A stretch of DNA of 51,215 bases. Origin: an uncultured Flammeovirgaceae bacterium. Lineage in GTDB: Bacteria > Bacteroidota > Bacteroidia > Cytophagales > Cyclobacteriaceae. A program made the position numbers and the translations under genes. Of this stretch, positions 45,251-51,215 are shown piece by piece; the stretch's first letter is position 1; the number at the start of each line of letters is the position of its first letter. The stretch covers positions 1-51,215 of the forward strand of contig CALBPF010000371.1 of assembly GCA_937899105.1 (NCBI GenBank), in the 5' to 3' direction. Under the pieces are notes generated by a model that saw only the letters and a program-made list of their open reading frames with translations, made no database searches and had not been told where the DNA came from.

Positions 45251-48229
45251 TCAACTTACAACTTTCAATTGTTCTACATTGTCCGTATAGCGCGGATCAT
45301 CACAAAAATTTAACTTAAACATAGCGTTAACCTCAATAGACTGGAAATCAAACTCCTCAACTACTTTACCGTGTAGTTCATAAATACCACGTCCTCTGAA
45401 AGGGTATTTTGCGGCCGAAGGAGGAAAATGAACCGTATCAATAAAATGACCGTCCCTATCTACAAATGTGCCGAAATGCATGCGATCTCCTTTTGAAGTA
45501 CCCGTGTTCTTGATAGCTACGAGATAACCACAGATTACAACTTCTCTATTTATGAACTGATCCAATTCATCCACTCTCAAATTGGAGGGCAACTCTTTTT
45601 CCAGTAAACTAAAAGGGTCGGATAGAGGAAAGCCTAGTAGTTCCATCTCCTCAAAAGCATCTTCATGTAGATAAATATCGAGCTGAGGCAATGTAAACTT
45701 CTTTGTAGCAACATCAAACAAGCCTCTCATGGGTTTACTTTTCTTATTGGCTCCCAATAAAAAATGAGCTTCCCACAATAAGGCTTTTTTATTCTTCTGT
45801 GTAAATCTGAATGCACCAATACGAATAAGCAGAAGTAATTGTTCCAAAGAGATGGCAACACGATTTACAAACTCAGTAAGATTTTTAAATTCTCTCAGGC
45901 CGCGAGCATAAAGAATCTCTTGAATTACGTTAGCCTCTAAATCCTTAATAAGTCCGAGACCTAAAAAAATGACATCTCTCTGTATTACACTTAGCGCTTC
46001 ACTTTGGTTAACACAGGGCGCCTTTATTATTCCACCATGCATTCTAGCCTCATGTATATAAAGCTCTTTACGGTAAAATCCTCCTCCGTTATTAAGCACC
46101 GCTACCATATACTCTAATGGATAGTAGGCTTTAAGGAATAAGCTTTGATAGCTTTCTACTGCATAAGATGCCGAATGCCCTTTGGCGAAAGCATAGCCGG
46201 CAAAACTTTCAATCTGGCGCCATACATCAATAGCTAGTGACCGTTCTCTACCTAGTCGTTCACAATTCTCAAAGTATTTTTCTTTCACACGTTGAAACTC
46301 TTCACGCGAACGATACTTCCCAGACATTCCTCTACGCAGTACATCAGCTTCTCCTAAATCAAGTCCTGCAAAATAGTGTGCCACCTTGATCACATCTTCC
46401 TGGTAGACCATTACCCCAAAGGTTTCAGGCATGATGTCGAGCAACACAGGATGCGCGTCTTTTATGCGTTCAGGTTGCCGGAAACGAAGGATATACTCTC
46501 GCATCATTCCGGATTTTGCTACACCTGGGCGTATGATCGAACTAGCCGCCACCAACCCCAGGTATTCTTCTGCGCGAAGCTTTTTCAGCAGCATGCGCAT
46601 AGCAGGTGATTCCACATAAAAACAGCCTATCGCCTTTGCCTCTCTCAATAACTCTTTAATACGCTCATCCTTTTTTAAGCTTTTGAAGTCGTGAATATCT
46701 ATAGGAGCATCACCAGGCCTATTTTTCTTAATCAAAGCCAGGCAATCCTTGATTTTTCCAAGACCACGCTGCCCAAGAATATCAAATTTGTGCAAACCCA
46801 CATCCTCCGCTTCATGCATATCAAAATGGGTAGTGGGAAATCCCTTGGGTGGTAAGCTGGTAGCAGTAAAGTAGTGAATTGACTTTTCTGAGATCAATAC
46901 ACCCCCAGCATGAATACTCAAATGACTTGGAAACCCAGAAATTAGGTTGCCGTACCTAATGACCATGGCAGAAAGTTGATCTGAAGGCACTCCTCCATCA
47001 GCTATTTTATCAATCTCCTGAGGTGAAAGTCCAAACACTTTTCCAAGCTCTCTTGTGGCCGCTCGATATTTAAATGTACTATACGTAGCAAGCAGCGCTA
47101 CCCGTCCCAGGGCTTTCCTTGTGAAATACTCAAAGATAAATCGAGTGATATCCTGCCTGTCTTTAGAAGAAAAGTCGATATCAAAATCCGGAGGATTTTG
47201 CCTGTAAAGATTAATAAATCGCTCAAAGTAAAGGTCCAGATCAACCGGATCCACATCAGTAATCCGGATAAGATACGCCACAATACTATTAGCTCCACTC
47301 CCTCTACCCACATAATAATAGCCTCTCTTTCTGGCGTAGCTCACTATTTTACAGTTGATCAAAAAGTAAGAGACAAATTGCTTTTGCCGAATGATTTGAA
47401 GCTCCTTTGCCAGTCTTCTTAAGATATTAATGTCGTAATTAGGATAGCGATAGATCAACCCTCTCAAACAAAGCCTTCTGAGTAGGACAAAATCCTTTTT
47501 CACTGATCCGGTGTAGGTTTTCAAATTTTGAATGGAGCTCCCTGAAAAATCAAAATCGATATGGCATTGGCCAATCAGACTATTTGCATTCTCAATTAAG
47601 AAAGGATGGTCTTTATAAATTTTCTCCAATTGATTAGGTGTCAGAAAAACATCTTCTTTATGACCCTCCTCAGAGGTTGGAAGTTTGGTTAACAACGTAT
47701 TGTTATCAATAGCCCGCAGAAGCCTATGTGCATTAAAGTCTCGCTTATTTCTAAAAGTAACAGTTTGCTGTGCTACTAATTTCTCCGGATGGTTATTCCA
47801 ATCCGAAATGAGAAGTTTAGACAAATCTCTGTGTCTCACACCGATGTATTCATGGGGTAATAGCGCCCGTTTTGGTGATTTCTGAAAAGGGTAGATCACA
47901 AAAGCATTTTTAAAACAGGGCGCTTCCGAGGGGATTGGAATTTCATTGTGCAAATGGTAAGAAAGTAAATCATTCAATTCCTGAAACCCGGTATTGTTTT
48001 TAGCTATAGCTACATATTGCTGTTCGGCCCCGTTCCTAAAATCAATACCAATAACGGGCTTTATATTTTCTTTTTGGGCTAATCTGACAAACTTCAGGCA
48101 GCCAGCAGTAGTATTAATGTCTGTGAGAACCAATGAGTCAATTCCATATCTTCCGGCCAGGCCCAGTAAATCCTCCGGGCTTATCGCTCCGTATTTGAAA
48201 CTGTAATATGAATGTGTGTTTAGGTACAT
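45251..48229 (-). CDS. dnaE2: DNA polymerase III alpha-like (error-prone DnaE2/ImuC type)
   Basis: This 992-residue C-family polymerase starts at ATG 48229 (MYLNTHSYYSF). The PHP domain begins LNTHSYYSFKYGAIS, where the first His of HxHS is Asn, so its metal site is degraded. The palm domain has YYVGRGSGANSIVAYLI and PPDFDIDFSSKDR with two catalytic Asp, plus HKFDILGQRGLGKI. A helix-hairpin-helix region and a C-terminal OB fold (VICGYLVAIKNTGTSKGDRM) follow. It is shorter than replicative DnaE (about 1,160). With dinB just upstream it is the translesion-type polymerase. Confidence 0.9.
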   Translation of the reverse strand: MYLNTHSYYSFKYGAISPEDLLGLAGRYGIDSLVLTDINTTAGCLKFVRLAQKENIKPVIGIDFRNGAEQQYVAIAKNNTGFQELNDLLSYHLHNEIPIPSEAPCFKNAFVIYPFQKSPKRALLPHEYIGVRHRDLSKLLISDWNNHPEKLVAQQTVTFRNKRDFNAHRLLRAIDNNTLLTKLPTSEEGHKEDVFLTPNQLEKIYKDHPFLIENANSLIGQCHIDFDFSGSSIQNLKTYTGSVKKDFVLLRRLCLRGLIYRYPNYDINILRRLAKELQIIRQKQFVSYFLINCKIVSYARKRGYYYVGRGSGANSIVAYLIRITDVDPVDLDLYFERFINLYRQNPPDFDIDFSSKDRQDITRFIFEYFTRKALGRVALLATYSTFKYRAATRELGKVFGLSPQEIDKIADGGVPSDQLSAMVIRYGNLISGFPSHLSIHAGGVLISEKSIHYFTATSLPPKGFPTTHFDMHEAEDVGLHKFDILGQRGLGKIKDCLALIKKNRPGDAPIDIHDFKSLKKDERIKELLREAKAIGCFYVESPAMRMLLKKLRAEEYLGLVAASSIIRPGVAKSGMMREYILRFRQPERIKDAHPVLLDIMPETFGVMVYQEDVIKVAHYFAGLDLGEADVLRRGMSGKYRSREEFQRVKEKYFENCERLGRERSLAIDVWRQIESFAGYAFAKGHSASYAVESYQSLFLKAYYPLEYMVAVLNNGGGFYRKELYIHEARMHGGIIKAPCVNQSEALSVIQRDVIFLGLGLIKDLEANVIQEILYARGLREFKNLTEFVNRVAISLEQLLLLIRIGAFRFTQKNKKALLWEAHFLLGANKKSKPMRGLFDVATKKFTLPQLDIYLHEDAFEEMELLGFPLSDPFSLLEKELPSNLRVDELDQFINREVVICGYLVAIKNTGTSKGDRMHFGTFVDRDGHFIDTVHFPPSAAKYPFRGRGIYELHGKVVEEFDFQSIEVNAMFKLNFCDDPRYTDNVEQLKVVS

Positions 48230-48242
48230 AGTCAAAAGCCTT

Positions 48243-48277
48243 AAGTCATTAGTCTTAAGAATTTTGACTAATGACTT
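48243..48277. repeat. 12-bp perfect hairpin between dinB and dnaE2
   Basis: AAGTCATTAGTC and GACTAATGACTT enclose 11 bases. There is no U-run, so it does not look like a classic terminator, and dnaE2 follows in the same direction. The AAGTC/TTAGTC wording recalls the inverted repeats at 40169-40274 and 41455-41890. Confidence 0.55.
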
Positions 48278-48284
48278 GCTACTA

Positions 48285-49499
48285 TTAAGATCTTCTATTT
48301 GCCAGCAAAGGGGGTGGTTCGCCCCTAAAAGGATTGAACCTACTTATCGTCTTAGCCTCAATGCCGGCTGCACGTAGCACTGCCCTGTCACCATGTTTGT
48401 CACGTACCTTATCCATAGCTTGGTATAAATTGATCATTTCTACAGCATCTTCAAATAAATTGATCTGATACCCTCCTCCTACCAAATGACTAAAACGAAC
48501 ACCAATCAATCGCACCAAAAGGCGTTTGTTATATAATTTGTCAAACATCTCTAAGGTCTTTGAAATGAGCACATGATCTGCTGAAGTGTAGGGTATTCGT
48601 GCCTGTAGCGTGTAAGTGTTAAAATCAGAGTACCGGACTTTAACAGTAATACAAGCCGTGAGTTTCTGACCTCGCCTTAATTGAAAGGCGAGGTTTTCAG
48701 CCATCGCTAATAGAATGGCCTTCAACTTTACTACATTGATAGTATCCTTATCAAAAGTACGTTCTGTAGAGATGGACTTTCTTTCTGAATAAGGTACTAC
48801 CGGAGTATTATCAATACCGTTGGCCTTTTTCCAAATAGTAGCCCCATTTTTTCCAAATACCCTTTCCAGTAGCTCTACGGGCATTTCCTGTATGGTCTTC
48901 ACTTTTCTTATACCCAGGTTGATCAGTGTTTGATGAGTTTTAGCGCCAATCATCGGGATCTTCTTGATAGACAGTGGCGATAAAAAAGGTTTTTCAAAGC
49001 CATAGTCTATACGTAATTGATTGTTAGGTTTAGCTTCTCCCGTAGCTACTTTTGATACGGTTTTGTTTTTAGACATACCAAAAGAGATAGGTAGGCCAGT
49101 ATCTTTTTTGATCTTTTTCCGCAACTCAGAGGCCATCTTGTAACTATTAAAAAACCGATCCATACCTGATAGGTCAGCATAAAACTCATCAATTGAGGTT
49201 TTTTCATAGAGAGGCACTACCTCTTTTATGATCTCCGTTACAGCCTCTGATTTCTTGGAATAAAGCCCCGAATTTCCTCGAATAACAATAGCCTCAGGGC
49301 AAAGTGAACGTGCCATCTTCATGGGCATGGCAGAGTGAATACCAAACTTTCGTGCTTCATAGCTGCAAGAAGCGACCACACCACGATCTGTAATGCCCCC
49401 AATCAAAATGGGCTTACCGTTCAACCGACTGTCCAGCAGTCGCTCACAGGATACGAAGAAAGTATCTAAGTCAAGATGTAGTATCGTCCGTTCATTCAC
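48285..49499 (-). CDS. dinB: DNA polymerase IV (DinB, Y-family)
   Basis: This 404-residue translesion polymerase has the Y-family motifs LHLDLDTFFVSCERLLD, ASCSYEARKFGI and YEKTSIDEFYADLSG (catalytic Asp/Glu), and the helix-hairpin-helix region IPMIGAKTHQTLINLG. The little-finger domain ends with YQINLFED, which carries the beta-clamp motif QINLF. The start codon is GTG at 49499. It lies 55 bp before dnaE2 in the same orientation, forming a mutasome-like pair. Confidence 0.95.
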   Translation of the reverse strand: MNERTILHLDLDTFFVSCERLLDSRLNGKPILIGGITDRGVVASCSYEARKFGIHSAMPMKMARSLCPEAIVIRGNSGLYSKKSEAVTEIIKEVVPLYEKTSIDEFYADLSGMDRFFNSYKMASELRKKIKKDTGLPISFGMSKNKTVSKVATGEAKPNNQLRIDYGFEKPFLSPLSIKKIPMIGAKTHQTLINLGIRKVKTIQEMPVELLERVFGKNGATIWKKANGIDNTPVVPYSERKSISTERTFDKDTINVVKLKAILLAMAENLAFQLRRGQKLTACITVKVRYSDFNTYTLQARIPYTSADHVLISKTLEMFDKLYNKRLLVRLIGVRFSHLVGGGYQINLFEDAVEMINLYQAMDKVRDKHGDRAVLRAAGIEAKTISRFNPFRGEPPPLLANRRS

Positions 49500-49528
49500 A
49501 GAACAAAATTACTACTTATTTTATATAA

Positions 49529-49545
49529 TACTAAAAATATTAGTA
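49529..49545. promoter_or_regulatory. Dyad TACTAA-N5-TTAGTA before dinB
   Basis: Six-base arms with a 5-bp spacer lie 30-46 bp before the dinB GTG. Location and size suggest a repressor site for DNA-damage control. No LexA-like gene is in the window, and the surrounding AT richness makes chance dyads common. Confidence 0.3.
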
Positions 49546-49610
49546 ATTAGAAATTATCATAGACTGCTCAACCCATTTTATTGTAACTTTAAATAGAAAC
49601 CTATATTTCT

Positions 49611-49799
49611 ATGATCGTAGAATTCAGAACCAAGGATCAAAGCAATAAAATTCAGGAAGAGGATTTTCTATCATTATCTCCTGCAGATCGTATTTATTCC
49701 TTTCTAAATCTAATGATGAAGTCTAAAAATCTACCTTCTAAGGGCAGTCCTGCCAAGAACAATAATTTTATTATAGAACTGACAACATCCAAACGTTGA
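49611..49799 (+). CDS. Small protein paired with a nucleotidyltransferase
   Basis: These 62 residues (MIVEFRTKDQSNKI, then EEDFLSLSPADRIYSFLNLM, MKSKN) form a short acidic and amphipathic protein. It overlaps the nucleotidyltransferase start by four bases (TTGA). I do not recognise a named family. The pairing and coupled translation suggest an antitoxin-like or accessory partner. Confidence 0.6.
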   Translation: MIVEFRTKDQSNKIQEEDFLSLSPADRIYSFLNLMMKSKNLPSKGSPAKNNNFIIELTTSKR

Positions 49800-50302
49800 A
49801 TCAGTGGCAAGATGACATAAATCTATTTTTACATCTCTCTACCAAGCACGAAGTTAGAATGCTTATGGTAGGTGGGGGTGCAGTTAATTTTCATGGTTAT
49901 CAGCGCCATTCAGCAGATGTAGATTTTTGGATTGATACTACAGAAGAAAATTTTCAGAAACTCATCAAGGTCTTTAATGAGATGGGGTATGATATTGAAG
50001 ATTTCCCAGATCAGGTGAAGCAATGCAAACAGAATATCTCTATAAAATTCTCTCCTGCTGATTTAGATCTTGAGCTGATTACAAATTTTTCAGTAAACAA
50101 AACATTTAATAAGGCCTATGAAGAAGCTGAAGTTGTCACTATTAATAAAAGACCTCTCTTGAGATGGCATGTATTATCCTTCGAGGATTTAATTACCAGT
50201 AAAGTGAAATCCGGAAGACCTAAAGATTTACTTGATATTCAAGAATTAAAAAGACTTAGAGAGAATAACCTATCCGATGGCTCAACGTCATCGGATGGAT
50301 AA
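49796..50302 (+). CDS. Nucleotidyltransferase-fold protein (DUF6036/AbiEii-like)
   Basis: This 168-residue protein has the minimal nucleotidyltransferase motif VGGGAVNFHGYQRHSADVDF: Gly-Gly followed after about a dozen residues by Asp-x-Asp. A later DLDLELI segment may supply the third Asp. Such proteins occur as the toxin or AMPylating part of type II/IV toxin-antitoxin or phage-defence pairs, and also as tRNA- or drug-modifying enzymes. The start is TTG 49796, overlapping the preceding small gene. The C-terminus lies in a hairpin (see 50272-50296). Confidence 0.78.
   Translation: MNQWQDDINLFLHLSTKHEVRMLMVGGGAVNFHGYQRHSADVDFWIDTTEENFQKLIKVFNEMGYDIEDFPDQVKQCKQNISIKFSPADLDLELITNFSVNKTFNKAYEEAEVVTINKRPLLRWHVLSFEDLITSKVKSGRPKDLLDIQELKRLRENNLSDGSTSSDG
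50272..50296. terminator. Hairpin at the 3' end of the nucleotidyltransferase gene
   Basis: ATCCGATG and CATCGGAT form an 8-bp perfect stem with a 9-base loop just before the stop codon (50300-50302), where two genes converge. No strong U-run follows, so termination is plausible but not proven. The stem also produces the SDGS-TSSDG ending of the protein. Confidence 0.4.
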
Positions 50303-50306
50303 AATA

Positions 50307-50975
50307 TTAGTTCAAAATAAACTTAATAGGCATTATTTTATTGACTTTCACAGGTACCCCTCTTTGTTTTCCAGGTGTCCATTTTGGTGGTTTCTCAAAA
50401 ATGCGAAGCACTTCTTCATCACAACCTGCACCTATCCCTTTTATAATTTTAATATTTATCATATCTCCATTTTCGTCAACAACAAAGCTCATGAAAACAG
50501 TACCCTCAATATCCATCCTCCTGGCTTGTGTGGGATATTTCAATTTCTTGTTCACAAACTTGTAAAAGGCCTCGAAACCACCCCCCGGCTCCGGCATGCT
50601 TTCTACTATGTCAAAAGGCAGTTCATTTAAAGGTTCTTCAGGTAGGTCTACAAAATCTGTCTCTGGAGGGTCTGGAATCTCTGTGGGGTCAATATTCAGA
50701 GGAGGAATATCCTTAACCACTTCATCAGGGTCTGCCGGAATCGGATTATGAACCACCGGCTTTGGAGGTGGTGGCGGTGGTGGTTTGATTTCAGTAATTG
50801 GAGGAATAGTCTCCTCAACAAAGGTCATATCAGTCAAATCCAAAGGATTTACCACTTCCTTCTGCTTATACTCAAAAGCAGACACTACCAGCAATAGTGC
50901 TGAAAACAATCCAATCTGAAAGAAAAGGCCGGACTTGTTCCTCAGGTCCTTTTCGGGCTTCTTACGTTTTTCCAT
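50307..50975 (-). CDS. tonB: TonB family energy transducer
   Basis: From ATG 50975 (MEKRKKPEKD) it is 222 residues. It has an N-terminal membrane helix (about 18-34), a long Pro-rich spacer including KPPPPPPPKPVVHNP, and the TonB C-terminal domain (LKYPTQARRMDIEGTVFMSF, FEKPPKWTPGKQRGVPVKV). It sits in the inner membrane and spans the periplasm to energise outer membrane receptors. A start at 50999 would add eight residues. Confidence 0.92.
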   Translation of the reverse strand: MEKRKKPEKDLRNKSGLFFQIGLFSALLLVVSAFEYKQKEVVNPLDLTDMTFVEETIPPITEIKPPPPPPPKPVVHNPIPADPDEVVKDIPPLNIDPTEIPDPPETDFVDLPEEPLNELPFDIVESMPEPGGGFEAFYKFVNKKLKYPTQARRMDIEGTVFMSFVVDENGDMINIKIIKGIGAGCDEEVLRIFEKPPKWTPGKQRGVPVKVNKIMPIKFILN

Positions 50976-51215
50976 TTTTCTTACTTTTAAATAAAACATA
51001 TTCAGAAATATCCGGCCGGGATATTATTTTACTCACTTGCTCATTTTCAATGGTTGGCAAATCATCTTCCTTAAGCATTTTGGTGATGAAATACACACTC
51101 CCCATCAGTAGCACAAAAAACAAGAACAGCAGTACTAATTTTAACAAACGCCTTAATCGGCTACCACGCTGATGTTTCTTCATCACATCATAGTAATTCT
51201 TATGTCCTTCTATTC
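50962..51215 (-). CDS. Small membrane protein, start possibly beyond the window
   Basis: The frame ends at 50962, 14 bases inside the tonB start, and runs to the window edge without a stop. The ATG at 51183 (MKKHQRGSRL) gives 73 residues with one membrane helix (about 14-34, LKLVLLFLFFVLLMGSVYFI). The frame also stays open upstream (IEGHKNYYDV before the ATG), so the gene may start outside the window. Function is unknown; its overlap with tonB suggests cotranslation. Confidence 0.55.
   Translation of the reverse strand, partial: IEGHKNYYDVMKKHQRGSRLRRLLKLVLLFLFFVLLMGSVYFITKMLKEDDLPTIENEQVSKIISRPDISEYVLFKSKKNGKT

Noticed and set aside
49504..49511. TAATTTTG as -7 box of dinB on the minus strand
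   Set aside because: It lies only 5 bases from the GTG start and has no TTG at the right distance.
49602..49609. TATATTTC box with TTG 18 bp before it, as promoter of the 49611 gene
   Set aside because: The start would lie after the ATG at 49611, so it cannot make a full message for that gene.

Overview
The window looks like chromosomal DNA of a Bacteroidota member, most likely order Cytophagales. Supporting signs are the AT-rich composition, a protein with a type IX secretion (T9SS) C-terminal signal, DUF5687, DUF4870 and DUF3857 proteins, a GldJ/GldK-like formylglycine-generating-fold protein, and promoters of the Bacteroidota form TTG-N18..21-TAnnTTTG. It is ordinary gene-dense sequence with no rRNA, tRNA, CRISPR array, prophage or transposase that I can see. 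Its most unusual property is the number of broken genes.

Layout. 1-500 (-): ribosomal proteins L28 and L33 and the frameshifted start of a DUF4295-like gene. 742-4772 (+): ornithine aminotransferase, two small membrane proteins, hemB with a stop codon exactly at its catalytic lysine, and an FGE-fold protein. 4761-7771 (-): a small protein, a GroES-like protein, RmuC and a MthK-type potassium channel. 7824-10671 (+): a sulfotransferase-like/class IV aminotransferase pair and a TerB-like protein, convergent with TerC. 11789-13996 (-): a small Cys-rich protein and an MsbA-type ABC exporter. 14142-14805: a decayed universal stress protein gene and an orphan reading frame. 14792-20880 (-): a lipoprotein, gpmI and two DUF3857/transglutaminase-fold proteins. 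21006-22373 (+): radA. 22387-26228 (-): a T9SS cargo protein, the relic of an ACC-deaminase-like gene, a 7TMR-DISM receptor and the intact ACC-deaminase-like gene. 26353-28305 (+): a sterol-desaturase/Rieske pair and a frameshifted secreted protein.

28312-31781 (-) is an ECF sigma factor operon with a probable anti-sigma protein, a DUF4097-like exported protein and two outer-membrane barrels. 31942-32642 (+): a VOC protein and a small protein. 32656-34830 (-): a two-gene ABC transporter (ATPase plus DUF5687 permease). 34961-37379 (+): an unknown exported protein, a DUF6268 barrel, and a small membrane protein behind a candidate sigma-54 promoter. 37518-38123 (-): a secreted protein. 38352-44731 (-): a fatty acid beta-oxidation operon (marR, fadJ-like, thiolase, acyl-CoA dehydrogenase) interrupted by a four-helix-bundle (23S-IVP family) gene between inverted repeats. 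44877-45245 (+): DUF2784. 45251-49499 (-): a dinB-dnaE2 mutagenesis cassette. 49611-50302 (+): a small protein plus nucleotidyltransferase pair resembling a toxin-antitoxin module. 50307-51215 (-): TonB and a small membrane protein.

Five loci carry lesions: the DUF4295-like gene, hemB, the UspA relic, the ACC-deaminase relic and the secreted protein at 27.6 kb. The UspA and ACC-deaminase relics are convincing old pseudogenes. The DUF4295, hemB and 27.6 kb lesions are each single-base and could be real or sequence errors. The best leads for something new are the hemB stop, the sigma-54 promoter/enhancer-like dyad before a tiny membrane protein, and the inverted-repeat cassette inside the fad operon.
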